NCBI GenBank assembly: GCA_026826555.1
Contig: JAKSZT010032888.1
Location: 641,389-705,388, forward strand
Origin: Tolypeutes matacus
Lineage: Eukaryota > Chordata > Mammalia > Cingulata > Chlamyphoridae
Direction: 5' to 3'
Length of the DNA: 64,000 bases
The position numbers and the translations under genes are program-made. The notes under the pieces are model-generated. The model worked only from the letters and a program-made list of their open reading frames with translations. It ran no database searches and was not told where the DNA came from. Of the stretch, positions 1-11,230 are shown one piece after another. The stretch's first letter is position 1, and every line of letters begins with the position of its first letter.

Positions 1-957
1 TCAGCAGGACCCCATAGACTGCTAAAGTGGATACTACCCCAAACAGTGGGGCTCTTGAGGGCTCTGGAGACACCTAGGGCCTATGAAAAGGCCAGACAGC
101 TCTGGAGTTTGGTGCCTTGCCTGTGGACCCTACTTTGTAGTTTGTGCTCCTGAGAGTGATAGAGTTGGACTCAGTTATGGCTTTCCTACACATGGCTCAT
201 CTGTCCCTTCTATTTAAACTTATATTTGGTTCTGGAGTTTTTCAGTTGTACATCCAAGAGACTGGAATCTTTGGGCTGTCCATGTGCTAGCTAGGCCCTG
301 AGCCTCAGTGAACTTGTAACACCTACTCTCCTGTTCATTGGACTCATCCAGGACAACTAACAAGGAGGTGAGAATTGATAACCACCATATGAAGGAAATG
401 AGAGAGCCTACAACTGCAAGCAAGAGAGTTCCATCCATTGGCTGTATGGGATTAAAGCCCGCTTTCAATTAGAGGAGGAGTGGACAACCCCATCCCAGAA
501 TCCTCAGAATTGGGGAATGAACTATGGACTAGCATGGACTGGTATTCTACTTATTATGATTCTAGCAATGGAAGAAATTACAACATTGATGTGGAGCTAG
601 TGACCACTGAAGGCTCAGCAAGCAGGGAGAGGTAAAAACAGGTCTAATATGGGGGCTTGCTTTGGGATTTGGGGATCATCCTGAATGACATAGCAATGAC
701 AGATATAGGCCATTTTATTTCTTCCCATAGCCAGTAGAATTGTGAGGGAAAGAGTATAAACTACAATGTGAACTATGGTTCATGCTCAGTGGTGATGCCC
801 CAAGGTGTGTTTATCAATTGCAATGAATGTGCCACACAATGAAGGATATTGAGGGTGTGGGAGATGAGGGGATTGGGGCATATGAGAATCCTTATATTTT
901 GCTGTGTAACATTTATGTAATCTAAGTATCTTTTAAAAATGAGAAAATATATTAAAA
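1..957 (+). mobile_element. L1 3'-tail copy, sense orientation, left end outside window
   Basis: This is a copy of the long L1 3'-region repeat that recurs at 12723-14520, 15958-17930, 41906-43330 and 54705-55488. Shared landmarks in order are the 'gggctctggagacacc' block near 60, 'gactggaatctttgggctgtcc' near 260, 'ggaatgaactatggacta' near 510, 'gcaatggaagaaattacaac' near 567 and the 3' end 'acatttatgtaatctaagtatc' near 909. It ends in an A-rich tail at 940-957. It differs considerably from the 16-kb copy and lacks that copy's TATATAAGG motif and open frame, so it is an older or different subfamily. The start is cut by the window edge. Confidence 0.75.
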
Positions 958-2949
958 AAACTTATAGCCTTTGGGGAAGTCCTATTTGTGGATTACAACA
1001 TGCATTACCCTTGCCCCACATGTTGCCCTTGGAAGAAAACAGATACTGGGCTGCTAAGGGTTGACCAGCACCTGAAAGCATGTCATACTCCCCTTGAAAG
1101 TCCCACTTCCCAACATAGGCTACCTTTATTGTTCAACTAATAGCCAGGGTGCTGAGGTCTTCACTTAATCTCTTCTCAATGTATGGTATATATGAAATGC
1201 TCTGGTGTTTCCATGGCCTTGTTTTTATTCTGAGAGAACCAAGATGTGTAAATATAGGACTTGCAAGTCCACAGACTCCAAGATGAGATTTTTTAAAAGT
1301 TTCTTAAAGAAGACAAAAGGTGACACTGGTTTCTTTGTTCAGATTATGATTTAGTATCTTCCCATAAATTAATACCACCCACTAACAAGAAGCTAAGGCA
1401 CAGGATCAATGGAATGGAGATCACAAGGAAATATGGGGTAGAGTGGCAGTAAGGAATCTCATTTTATATTCATAATTTTTTCCTGCTCCAGTTGTAATTA
1501 AAACAAACAAAACTACTACAGAAATTAGACCAGGGAACAAATTTTGAGAAAAAAATATATGGGTGATTCAGGTAAAAGGGAAGGTAATAGACTCACCTCA
1601 ACATCCCAGAAGTGGTAACAAACTGTTTAAGCAAGTGTTCTGGAACCATGTGCCCTGAAGAGAGTACCAACAGTCAGAGAAAAGAGATGGCACAAAAAGG
1701 TAGTAAAGTTGGCTTTGCTTTTATGATATTGTAGGTGATGAAAATTGTAAACATTGCTTTATTAAATCTTCTTAGCACTTACCCAGTATTGTACACCATC
1801 TGTTTCTTACCCAGCCCTGGACTACTGGATTGATGCACCCATTAGTTTCAGATTGAAGTCTATTCTTGCACCCTGGGTCTCAAGGAAGAAGCAGTCTCTG
1901 GAAGGTTGTTCAGCCTTCTTTTAAGGATGGTCTTCTCTTCTAGTTAGTGTTATGATCATGGCAAGTCATTTCCTCTGAATGCCAAGAATTTCTCTGTGAA
2001 TGTGGGACATTTCCTGAATCTACAGAAGTTCTAGAACTGATGGACGGATGGAGATGGATTTGTTAGCTGACAGAGGTTATTAGTTTTATGGAAAATGTGG
2101 CTCCAGGTTAGGCAGCAGGATGAGACAGTTCTATGGCATCTCCAAAGAAAATGAGGAATGAGCATTATGTAACAGATATCCCATTGTGTTGCTTCCAGAA
2201 CCTCAACTGGGGGTTGGTTGAGTAAGTGATCATTTGGTATAAAATCCAGGGCTCAGTGTCTGATATTGGACGAGGCCTAATACTGGTCAGAGGAGTCTAG
2301 AGATAGAGATGAATCCCATGGGATCCTGATTCTTCTGTTGTTCACTACTTTCTTCAAAGCTGAGTCTTCTGAGAACTCTTCTCCTATGTTCAGCTTCCAG
2401 TTTCTCATGCATAGATTCCTGTGTCAGGCTTTCTCCACACACTGGCCTTATTCATCCTTCTCAGCTCTCTTCCAACTGATTTTATGTTCCTGCCTTCATG
2501 TCAAGTCCACCTGTGGCTGCTTGTACAATTGTGATGTTCTGGTAATCTGAGTGGAATTGGCTGCCTTGAGGAGCTGAACCTCTACAGAGATCAAGGATGC
2601 ATGATGACAATATCTTACTGCAGTATCCTATGTCAGGGATAAACACCCTTGAGTGAAAGAAAGTTCTCAGTGGTCACTCCTACTTCTAAAGAAAATTTCT
2701 CCTTCTCACTGAATGGCAAGAAACGAAGACCAAAGAAATTGAACTAAAAATGTGGAATGAAATGATAAAGGGCCATTGTCCTCCAGAGGAAAAACTGAAC
2801 ATAATGGAATGAAATTATCCTAAGATGCACATGGAGTAATCCAAGATATTGAATAAAATATCCTCTTCAGACTGCTCTGATATAATTACACCTGGGAAGG
2901 AAGAAGCCTATTTTCTCCTACAAGGGGAAGTAGCCTTCTTCATCATCTG
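958..2949. other. Intergenic DNA, nothing recognised
   Basis: No gene, RNA or named repeat was recognised on either strand. The only open frame of note, 2338-2550 (70 codons), has no family resemblance that I can see and no splice or promoter context. Diverged old repeats may be present but cannot be named by eye. Confidence 0.5.
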
Positions 2950-3365
2950 GTTACTACATACACAGTCCTTTACCACAGGCACCAAGCATGGGCTCCACAA
3001 AAAGATGACATCCATTCCTAGTAGGACTTTCATAATTAGAGAAGATAAGTCAATGACTGGCATTAAAGCTTCAAAGTACAGATTGACTTTCTTGTTAAGG
3101 GCTAATGCAGCTGGTGACTTTAATTAGAAACTACTGCTTATTTAAAGTTCTGAAAATCTTAGTGCCCTTAAGAATCTATTCTGCTTGTTTTTATAAGTGG
3201 AACATAAAAGACTGGATGAGAGAACATCTTTTTACAACACAGTTTACTGAATATTTTAAGCCTTCTGTTGAGATCTACTTCTCAGAAAAGATTCCTTTAA
3301 AAATATTATTTCTCATTGGCCACTATGAAAGTTGTAGATGGCATATTCTTCTAAATGTAAGGCTG
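2950..3365 (+). mobile_element. Tigger1-like transposase, catalytic-domain block (inverted)
   Basis: The + strand, read with frameshifts, resembles the DDE region of Tigger1/TIGD1-type pogo transposases. Near 2997-3127 it reads KKM..IPSRTFIIRE, then SMTGIKASKYRLTFLLRANA, then AAGDF. From about 3127, in other frames, come SENLSALKN, a YKWN-like stretch, FTEYFKP, and SEKIPLKILFLI ending near 3320. These match successive parts of one domain, so homology is convincing although the frame is broken. The block lies immediately left of the N-terminal half of the same transposase, which is on the opposite strand, so it has been inverted relative to its own element. Confidence 0.8.
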
Positions 3366-3872
3366 CTTTATATACTTTGAAAATCTGTTGTTTAGTGTAC
3401 CCACCTTCGTCAATTACATTAGTTAGAGCTTCAGGATAACTTGGTGCAGCTTCTACATCAGCATTTTTTGCTTCTCCTTACTTTTAGGTTATGGAAACAG
3501 CTTCTTTCCTTAAACCTCATGAACCAACCTCTGCTAGTTTCAAATTTTTCTTCTGCTGCTTCCTCACATTTCTCAGGCTTTACTGATTTGAAGAGAGTTA
3601 GGGTCTTGCTCTGGACTAGGCTTTGGCTTAAGAGAATGTTGTGGTGGGTTTGATCTACTACATAAACCACTATAACTTTCTCCATATCAGCAATAGAGCT
3701 GTTTTGCTTTCTTATCATTTGTGTGTTCACTGGAGCAGCACTTTAAATTTCTTTGAGGAGTGTTTCCTTCGCATTTACAACTTGACTAACTGTTTGGCAC
3801 TAGTGACCTAGCTTTTGGCTTATCTCAGCTTTCAACATGCCTTACTCAATGAACTTAAGCTTTCTAGCTTTT
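3366..3872 (-). mobile_element. Tigger1-like transposase, N-terminal DNA-binding block
   Basis: On the - strand this encodes the CENP-B-like helix-turn-helix half of a Tigger1/TIGD1-type transposase. The longest open piece (3730-3458) contains [32 protein letters not shown] and [32 protein letters not shown] stretch lies upstream near 3735-3830. Downstream, after a frameshift, come a DVEAAPSYPE-like stretch and an EGGYTKQQIF-like stretch ending at about 3366. The next expected residues, around the first catalytic Asp, are missing, and the following catalytic block appears on the other strand. Stops and frameshifts make it a dead remnant. Confidence 0.85.
3862..3872. repeat. Direct repeat flanking insertion in Tigger1, left copy
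   Basis: TTCTAGCTTTT occurs here and again at 4416-4426, flanking a block of non-Tigger sequence. Tigger sequence resumes in register on the far side, so this is probably the target-site duplication of a retroelement insertion. Confidence 0.6.
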
Positions 3873-3900
3873 TTAGTTTTATGAGATCCAATGAGTAGCT

Positions 3901-4240
3901 TTTTAAAAATTTTAAAAGATATTTAGATTACATAAATGTTACATAAAAAACATAAGGGACTACCATACCAAGGAACTGAGAAAGCCTACAACTGCCAGCA
4001 AGAGTCCCACCCATTGGCCACATGGACTGAAGCCCTCTCTCAATTAGAGATGGAGTGGGCATCACCAACCCAAGATCCTCAGGATTGGGGAATAAAATAT
4101 GGACTAGAGTGGACTTACTGGTATTCTATTATAGACATATTGTGCTTTTAGCAATGGAAGAAATTATATCATTGATGTGGAGGCAGGGACCACTGGAGAT
4201 TTTCCTTAGGTACCAGGGTCAGGGAGTAAGCCTCAGACTT
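3901..4240. mobile_element. L1 3'-tail fragment with 5' inversion
   Basis: Positions 3901-3952 read as the antisense L1 3' terminus ('gatatttagattacataaatgttac'). Positions 3953-4240 then read on the + strand as a more upstream part of the same tail ('gagaaagcctacaactgcc', 'tggactagagtggact', 'gcaatggaagaaattatatc'). Opposite orientations of adjacent segments are what twin priming produces in L1 insertions. No coding capacity. Confidence 0.7.
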
Positions 4241-4289
4241 TGTATGAGGGAAGCCGGTTTTCAACCAGTGAGTCACATTGGCTTCTCTG

Positions 4290-4410
4290 AATTGTTTTTT
4301 TTTCATACGTTTGCTTGTTTGTTTTTTTGTTTTTAGGCAGCATTGTGTACCAAACGAAAGACCTCTCAGTGGGAGGCAGGCTCTCAACTGCTTGAACCAC
4401 ATCTGCTCCC
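4290..4410 (-). mobile_element. DAS-like tRNA-derived SINE
   Basis: Read on the - strand it begins GGGAGCAGATGTGGTTCAAG, has a tRNA-like 5' half with box-A-like (gtggttcaagcagttgagagcc) and degenerate box-B-like positions, and ends in an A-rich, AAAC-rich tail (the T-rich stretch at 4298-4335 on +). From memory this matches armadillo DAS SINEs, in particular the short type. It is the strongest single clue to a xenarthran source. It is diverged, as the box-B region no longer has a clean GGTTCRANNCC. Confidence 0.7.
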
Positions 4411-4415
4411 AATCC

Positions 4416-4823
4416 TTCTAGCTTTTGATTTAAATTTAGCAGCCAAAGTAAAATTATTAATTGACCTGATTTCAATGTTGTTGTGTTTCAGGGAATAGGA
4501 AGAGGGAGAGAGATGGGAAAGACCAGTTGGTGGGATAGTCAGAACACAAGGAACATTTACCAATTAGGTTCGCTATCTTATATTGACAATTCATGGAGCC
4601 CCAAAATAATTACAACTGTAACATCAAAGATAACAGATCACCATAACAGATATAATAATAATGAAAAATTTTGAACTATTGAAAAAATTATCAAAATGTG
4701 ACACAGACAGGAAGCAAGCCTTTCATGTTGAAAATTGACACCAATAGATATGTTTGAAGAAGGGTTGTCACATAGCTTCAAATTTTTAGAAACACAAAGT
4801 GCAATAAAATGAAGTATGCCTTT
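4416..4823 (-). mobile_element. Tigger1-like transposon, 5' end and terminal inverted repeat
   Basis: On the - strand this resembles the non-coding 5' end of Tigger1. It starts with an AAGGCATACTTCATTTTATTG terminus near 4823-4803 (the consensus as I remember it begins CAGGCATACC), followed by stretches resembling 'tttcattattattatatctgttatggtgatctg' and 'ccatctctctccctcttcc', and then the start of the coding region near 4420. It joins the helix-turn-helix block at 3366-3872 once the 3873-4415 insertion is removed. Confidence 0.8.
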
Positions 4824-4849
4824 ATAGTCTCTAAAATTTTCCTTTCCAG

Positions 4850-5060
4850 AATGTCATATTGTTGGAACCATTCAGTAGTTAGCCTTTATAGATTGGCTTC
4901 TTTCACTTGGCAATATGCATTTAAAATTCATTCATACATTTGCATGACTTACTAGCTCATTCCTTTTCATCACTGAATAGTATGCCAATGCATTATGTAC
5001 CACACCTTGGTTATCCTTTTCCTTATTGAATGTCTTTTGTGACTAACTGGCCCCTTAGCT
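4850..5060 (-). mobile_element. Old L1 3'-end fragment
   Basis: The stretch 'tcattccttttcatcactgaatagtatgcc...cattatgtaccacacc' parallels the end of L1 ORF2 and the 3' UTR seen at 18790-18905 in antisense, but is strongly diverged. Boundaries are approximate. Confidence 0.5.
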
Positions 5061-5989
5061 ACTGGATGAAATGCCTAGGTGTTCACCTTCACTGAAGCTG
5101 CCTTTGAAGCCATGATGAGTACAAGTGCTATTTTCCTCAAGCAACAGCCCCAAGGGGTGCACTCATGACTTTTGGATGACTCAGAGGTAGTGAGGTGTCA
5201 ATAGTGATTAAAAGGTTTCCTGTTTATGAAACTGATACTGAAGGGGGAGTTTTGCCTCATTAGACATTTTTATTTTAAATAGCATGCACTGAATGCTTCA
5301 TTTTATAATATCAATACATGCATTTTATTCTTAACTTTATCATACAATATTTTACAAAAGTATTCCTTTATTATAGGTGTTGTGGCTGGAAATCATAACA
5401 TGCTGTAGTATATGTTGCATATTAGGTTTGCTTCTCAGATAAATCCTGGTATAGATTCAGAGAGTAAGGAGACACACATACAATTGTAAAATGTATGTAC
5501 AAAATACTGGGACCTTCTTGGAACATGAATTGGGGACATGATAAATGTCTGAATGAGATATTTTACAACATGAGTGTAAAGGGAAAATATGTATCACTAT
5601 ATACATACTTTTAATAATTTTTGAACAGTTTATTTTCCCTAACAGCACTAAAGTAGTAGAAAAATGAAAGATATACAAATTAAATCTCACAATAATTTAA
5701 GCTTAAATAGATTATTTATATCCAAAATAAATTGTATTATAATTTTTACTTTCTTGTTTTAATGTTAGCAAAATCATCAATGTTTTAAAATTTTACTAAT
5801 TAAACTTGTATTCATTTTAAAGAATTGTTATAGTTGACAAATTATTAGTGACCATGTATCGAAACATCAATATTTTGAAATTAACTACTGTCTACTGAAA
5901 TGTCTTTTACAGGACCCAACTATTATTGGTGTAGTTAAAAAATATCTACACCATTTACAAGATAAGATTGTATTAAAATTTAATTAGTT
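5061..5989. other. AT-rich intergenic DNA, nothing recognised
   Basis: Very AT-rich sequence with no gene or nameable repeat. Part of it may be unrecognised upstream sequence of the old L1 that follows. Confidence 0.45.
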
Positions 5990-7545
5990 TTACAATGCTG
6001 ATTTTTAAAAAATCTAATGATAATATATCCATTTAAAATCATCTAATTTCAAATTTATTCAGGATATAAATAATTGAAAAATAAGAAAAATTATCTCAAT
6101 TCATAGATGTCATGATCTAATATATTGATAATCCCAGAGAATCTACAAAAAACATCAGAGTTAATAGTTTATCAAAGGTGTAGGATAGAAGATCGGTGGG
6201 CGAAGTTCAATTTTATTTCTCTAAACTAGCACTGAACAATCTGAAAAAGACATTATGAAAATAATTCCATTTAAAGGAGCAGGAAAATGTATATTTGGGA
6301 ATAAATTTAGGAAAGGAGATACAAGATGTGTATAGTGAAAGCTACAAAACATAATTGAAAGTAATTCAAGAAGTCTTAAATAAATGGAAAGACATCCAGT
6401 ACTCATGGATTTAAAGACTTCATAATATTAAGAAGCAACATTACTGATCTAAATATTAGTGAATACCCATCAAAAATCTCAATGGTCTTTTTTAAAAAAT
6501 AGAAAAAAAGATCCTAAAATGTATATGAAATTTTAAGGGAAATCAAATAGCAAATACAATCTTGAAACAGAGAAACAAAATTGAAGAACCCACATTTCAC
6601 TATTTCAAAGTTTTTTACAAGCAACATTAATCAAAACAAAATGGCATTGGCAAAAGTATAGACATAGAATATGGAATTGAGTATCCAGAACTATACCCAT
6701 GCATGCATGTTCAATTGATTTTTGACAAGATGACAAGGTCATTTGATGGAGAAAGAATGATCTCTTCAATAAATGATGCTGGTACAAATGGATATTCTCA
6801 TGAAAAATAAACTAACTGAACCCCTACCTCACCATATAAAAAATTAACTCAAAATGGGCCAAAGACCTTAATGTAAGAGCTAAAACTATAAAACTCTTAG
6901 GAGAAAACATAAGTGTTAAATCTTTATGACTTTGGATTTGGAAATAAATATTAGATATGACACAAACTCAAATATTTTTTTAATTAAATAAACTGGGATA
7001 CATTAAAATTAAACTTTTTATCAATGAACATCATCAAGAAAATATAAAATCAATATACAGAATGGGACAAAATATTTGCAAATCATATACCTGCTAAGCG
7101 TCTAATATCCACAATGTATAAAGAATCTTTTCATCCCAACAGCAAAAAGATAAACATCCCCATTAAAAAACAGTCAAGGGATCAGCATAGACATTACTCC
7201 AAAAACAATACAAAGTGACCAACAAGCACATGTGAAGGTGCTCAATTTCATTAGTCTTTAGAGAAATTTAAATGAAAATTTCAGGGAGGTATTTTTACCA
7301 AATTAAATTTTAAAATAAACATAGAATTATACATCACAAAGTGTGAAACCTAATGTAATCTATGAACTATAGTTAATAGTCTAATTATAATAATATTTTT
7401 CATGAGTTATAACAAAGGTAACACACCAATATACAATATTAATAACAGGGAAATCTGTGTACTGGAGGGTTATATGGGGACTCTGTGCTTTCTGCATGAT
7501 TTTTCTATAAACCTAAAAATTCTCTAATGAAAAGATGAGAAAAAT
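5990..7545 (+). mobile_element. Old L1-class LINE fragment (ORF2 tail and 3' UTR)
   Basis: Sense-strand landmarks of the L1 ORF2 second half are recognisable but decayed. They include 'ggaataaatttaggaaaggag' near 6298, 'ctacaaaacataattgaaag' near 6342, 'aataaatggaaagacatcc' near 6378, 'atggcattggcaaaagtatagac' near 6640, 'caataaatgatgctggtacaa' near 6769, and 'tttgcaaatcatatacctgctaagcgtctaatatcc' near 7075. The end resembles an L1M or HAL1 3' UTR ('ctaaaaattctctaatgaaaagatgag'). No intact frame. Boundaries are approximate, and HAL1 versus L1M is not resolved. Confidence 0.65.
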
Positions 7546-8185
7546 TAGCAATAAAATAAGGTTTCTTTTTGTTGTTTCTTTTAAACAACAGTTAAGGGTC
7601 AAGACAGCACAATAAGGCAATAAAAATAAATCTTTTATCATTATTCATAGATGACAGGACAGTCTCAATAGAAAAATTTAAAAACCATAAAAATATTGTG
7701 AGAATGTATTAGACATATAAAACACAAAAATCAATTGCATATCTATATATCACTTTTAAATAGCCTTTTAAGAGGAGTTAGGTGCAAACAGAAGACACTG
7801 ATAGGAAAAAATTGGGATACTGGTAGGCTAGACAAAGGAGGAAAGAACATTATTATAAACTGGATGGAATATATCACAATAGGCTCACTTGGCAGATATT
7901 TTGGGTTGAGTGTATTAGCAGAAGTAGCCTGAATGGTATTATTCTTTGCTAGATTAGCAGCTAGCTGAAACCTGACTCAATGATCACCCATAGAAATGAT
8001 TTATTAGATCTATTTGATAGGACCCTGCTAACCTTTCCTAATAATGTCTATTATGGAAATAAAGTCAACCTGTCACTGAAACCTAGAAAAAGTCATTAAT
8101 AGGGAAGAATGGGGCTTGGAACCAAGATTTGTATGACCTTGATAATGTCATATTGCTATTAGATATACACATAGAGATGACAAGT
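7546..8185. other. Intergenic DNA, possible L1 debris
   Basis: The segment near 7615-7735 ('ttattcatagatgacaggacagtctc') looks like a further L1 ORF2 scrap. The rest shows nothing recognisable. Confidence 0.35.
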
Positions 8186-8189
8186 AATA

Positions 8190-8375
8190 AAGCTAAGAGT
8201 TATTGAGTACATACACTGGTGCCAAGCACCCTTCTAAGTGTTTTTCCTTTCTTAAGGTCTTTGCTCTGCATGACAACCATTTAAGGAATATATTATAATT
8301 CACATTTTACACAAGAAGAAGCTGAGACACAGAGAGTTAAGCAAACAATTGAACATATGAGTCTGAACCTCAGAG
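8190..8375 (-). mobile_element. MIR SINE
   Basis: The + strand reads as the complement of MIR: 'attgagtacatacactggtgccaagcaccc...ctaagtg', then 'attcacattttacacaagaagaagctgagacacagagagttaagcaa'. Typical ancient mammalian MIR, core region included. Confidence 0.8.
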
Positions 8376-9035
8376 GATATGGCATGTCTGGAGGTGTAAA
8401 CTTGAATGTCATCAGCTACAGACAGCTGTGCACTAAATGAGGCAACCTAGAGAAAGGTGTCAATAAAAAAGGACTAAGCACCAAGCCCTACTGTGCTCTG
8501 ATATCTAGAAGCTTGTTAGAAAAACTGGAGTTACGCAGTGCCACGGCATGGATTATAGGTATTTAGTCATTGACAATAGAATGTAACAACTATGCCTTCT
8601 TGTTAACAATCTATACATCTGCTAATTTTTCTTAATGCTAATTTACCACACAGGCTCTCTTCCAAAATTAGAACAAGAAAATGTACATATTATACAGCTT
8701 TCAGATATTTAGTTTCCACTCAAAAAAAACTCTGTAACACTTGAGATAATTTTTTTCTTGAAGTGCTTTGTGCATTTAAACTCACAACCATACCAAGCGC
8801 TCTCAGTATTTGCACATCCCACAGTGTGAGTTGCAGAAACACAACTGCCTCTCTTAAAAGCAATGATAAGGATAGAACAGTTAATTTGTGCAGTGTCAAA
8901 CATACTTTTTCATATATAAAAGTAGTTTTCTCATTTCATTTAATTCTAAATTATATTTGGATTAGTGTCAATTTATTTATTCTTGTTTTCACAGATGATA
9001 TTAATAAAGAAGCTGTGCCAAGTTAAGAATCCAAA
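8376..9035. other. Intergenic DNA, nothing recognised
   Basis: Overlapping open frames on both strands near 8709-9026 have no recognisable family or compositional support. No named repeat. Confidence 0.4.
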
Positions 9036-9560
9036 AATATTCATTCATTCATTCAACAAATATTTTTGGATACTTTCTAGGTGCCAGACACAGTGTACAT
9101 ACTAGACATAAACTGACAGAACAGATAAGTTTTTTTTTTTTTTTCAGAAACAAAAGTATGCTTTATTCATTGCTATGTACCAATATTGACTTACAATCAT
9201 TTTTTATTTTTTTAAAGATAGTTAAATTATAAAAATGTTCAACAAAAAATATAGAGATTCCCATATGTCCTTCTCCCCACATCAACCACAATTACCCATA
9301 TCAATAACATCCCTCATTAGTGTGGTACATTCACTGCAATTGATGAACACATTTTGGAGCATTGCCACTAAGCATGGACTATAGTTTACATTGTAGTTCA
9401 TACTCTCTCCCACACAATTCTGCAGGTCATGGCAAGGTATAATGATCTGTATTTGTCACTGCAATGACAGACAAGCTTTTGTCCTCACAGAAATTCAATT
9501 ATGTGGACAAGGAAGTTGATAAACAAGCAAAATATCACATCATGTAGTATAATATCATGG
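9036..9560. mobile_element. Ancient repeat split by an antisense L1 3'-tail insertion
   Basis: Positions 9036-9128 ('cattcattcaacaaatattt...gtgccagacacagtg') and 9465-9560 ('acaagcttttgtcctcacag...gataaacaagcaaaatatcac') read as one mammalian dispersed repeat of the 'next-to-last MIR-like' sort that I cannot name. Between them, 9130-9464 is an antisense L1 3' tail (poly-T at 9130-9144; 'tatagagattcccatatg' near 9249; 'attgccactaagcatggac' near 9360). A TGACAGA-containing direct repeat near 9112 and 9462 may be its target duplication. Confidence 0.6.
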
Positions 9561-10805
9561 AGGGATACATGTTATTTTAGTGGCATCCCGAAATATCTCC
9601 CTCAGAAAAAGGCCACTCTTTACTATGACACCAGTGTAAGTAAAATCTTTGAAAAGATTTTATGAGGTCATTATAATGAAAAACACATTTCATTTGAGTT
9701 TCATTTGATAGCTTTTTATACACTGCTTTGTAAGGTTTTGGATTTGAATATAATTTTACAGTTGACAATAGGAAACAAAGCCAATTTGTGCTTGTGAGAA
9801 CATGAACAGTGCACATTGTGGAGGTGTGAGGAACTAAGCAGTCCTTTCGGTGACTTCCAAGGTGAGGTGTGAGGGTGAAGCCATCACAAGGAATGGATGG
9901 GAATTATTCTTCTCCCCATCTGCTCTTTGCATACTGCACTGTAGATTATGACAAAATTGAAACCTCTATTTTTTCATCTTGCAACTTTTAAGAGAATGGT
10001 GGGATTTTTTCTGCATGGCCTTTTGAAAATGTATAAGGTACTTTATTAAAACTTCAACTGAATTTAAAAATTTCCTTTATTTTTCTTCTATCCAGTTCAA
10101 GGGTAGTTAGGCTCCACAAAGCAGAAACTGCAAAAAATGCATGGCTCTAAAGGCCTGTTTCAAAATCAGCTCATTGAAGTGGTCTCATTGAATGAATTGG
10201 AGGTTGAAGGGAAGGTGGATTAGCGGGGGGAAAGAAGAGTCCTAGATATTTGGAAGGGATGGGGCCATGCTTTTTAATATTGTCCTGGAGTAGGTGTCAA
10301 CATTTCTGAGGGAAATGGTGGACCTAGGGAGCCAAATCCCTTATTGGTGCTTCTAGCATTGTCAAGCTGCTTGTGCTCTAGCAGGACAAGGAAGCAGCAG
10401 AGCAAGTGCTTCAAGAAAATCACATAGGCTTGGACAAGGGGTGTGTTAAGGCTCTTCTCCGAAGCCTTGGTAATTTTCTCTATACCCTGAAGATAATTGC
10501 AGAACTATAGGCAGTGGGTGTACCCTAAGAAGAAATAATGTTATGTTTTCTTCCATTTAGTAAGCAGGTACCTCTGACAAGTAGTTTCATTTATTTAATG
10601 TCATATCATGCATGAAAATCTTTATTGCACATGTAATTTTATGCACAGATTTTCATGTAGAATTATTTATCTTTAATTCATCCATTTAGTTAAAAAAGAA
10701 ATACTGTATAATGACTACATGTAAGATGCTATGCCAGACACTCTGGAAACAAAATGACTAGAAGGTCCCTCAATGTTTTGAGTATTAAAAGGGCCTGGTT
10801 AAAAA
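9561..10805. other. Intergenic DNA, nothing recognised
   Basis: No gene or nameable repeat was seen. The short open frame 9577-9816 on the - strand has no support. Confidence 0.4.
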
Positions 10806-11230
10806 GTGTTTTATTTATCTTTTGCTGTGTATCAAATGAACACCAAATGTAGAGGCTTAAAAATAAGCATTTACAGCATTCATGACTTTTCAGATTGGCA
10901 ATTTGAGATTCTTCTGGTCTGGTCCATGCTCAGCTGTACTCCACTGGACTTCCTCATGTATCAGCAATCTGCTGCTAGGTTAGCTGGTGGCCAGCTGGTC
11001 TAAAATCCACTCAAATGAAACGGCTGCATCCTTTCTCTATATGGTCATTATCATCAAGCAAGCCAGTCAGGACTCATTCACATGGATTTTCAGTCTTCAA
11101 AAAGCAAGAAGAGGTAAACCCTAATGTACAAGTATTTAAATTTCTCTACTTTTATTTCATTTGCCACTGCCCCAATGACTACAGCAATCATAATATTTGT
11201 CGCATTTGAGAGGTGAAGAAAGTGTTTCCT
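10806..11230 (+). mobile_element. Ancient mammalian dispersed repeat, family not assigned
   Basis: The pattern 'tttatcttttgctgtgtatcaaatgaacacc...ggcttaaaa', followed by 'gctggtggccagctggtc' and 'cggctgcatcctttctc', is typical of an old mammalian repeat that I recognise by shape but cannot name. The same general kind recurs near 46380-46915, 49015-49360 and 63735-64000. Confidence 0.45.

Larger units (their letters stand above)
3873..4415. mobile_element. Composite retroelement insertion inside Tigger1
   Basis: About 540 bp interrupts the Tigger1 element between the 11-bp direct repeats TTCTAGCTTTT. It contains an L1 3'-tail fragment with an inverted 5' part and a DAS-like SINE, annotated separately. 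The short stretch 3873-3900 was not identified. Confidence 0.65.

Noticed and set aside
3458..3730. 90-codon - strand frame as a host TIGD-type gene
   Set aside because: The rest of the transposase is frameshifted and inverted, and the flanks show Tigger non-coding sequence and terminus; a transposon remnant, not a domesticated gene.
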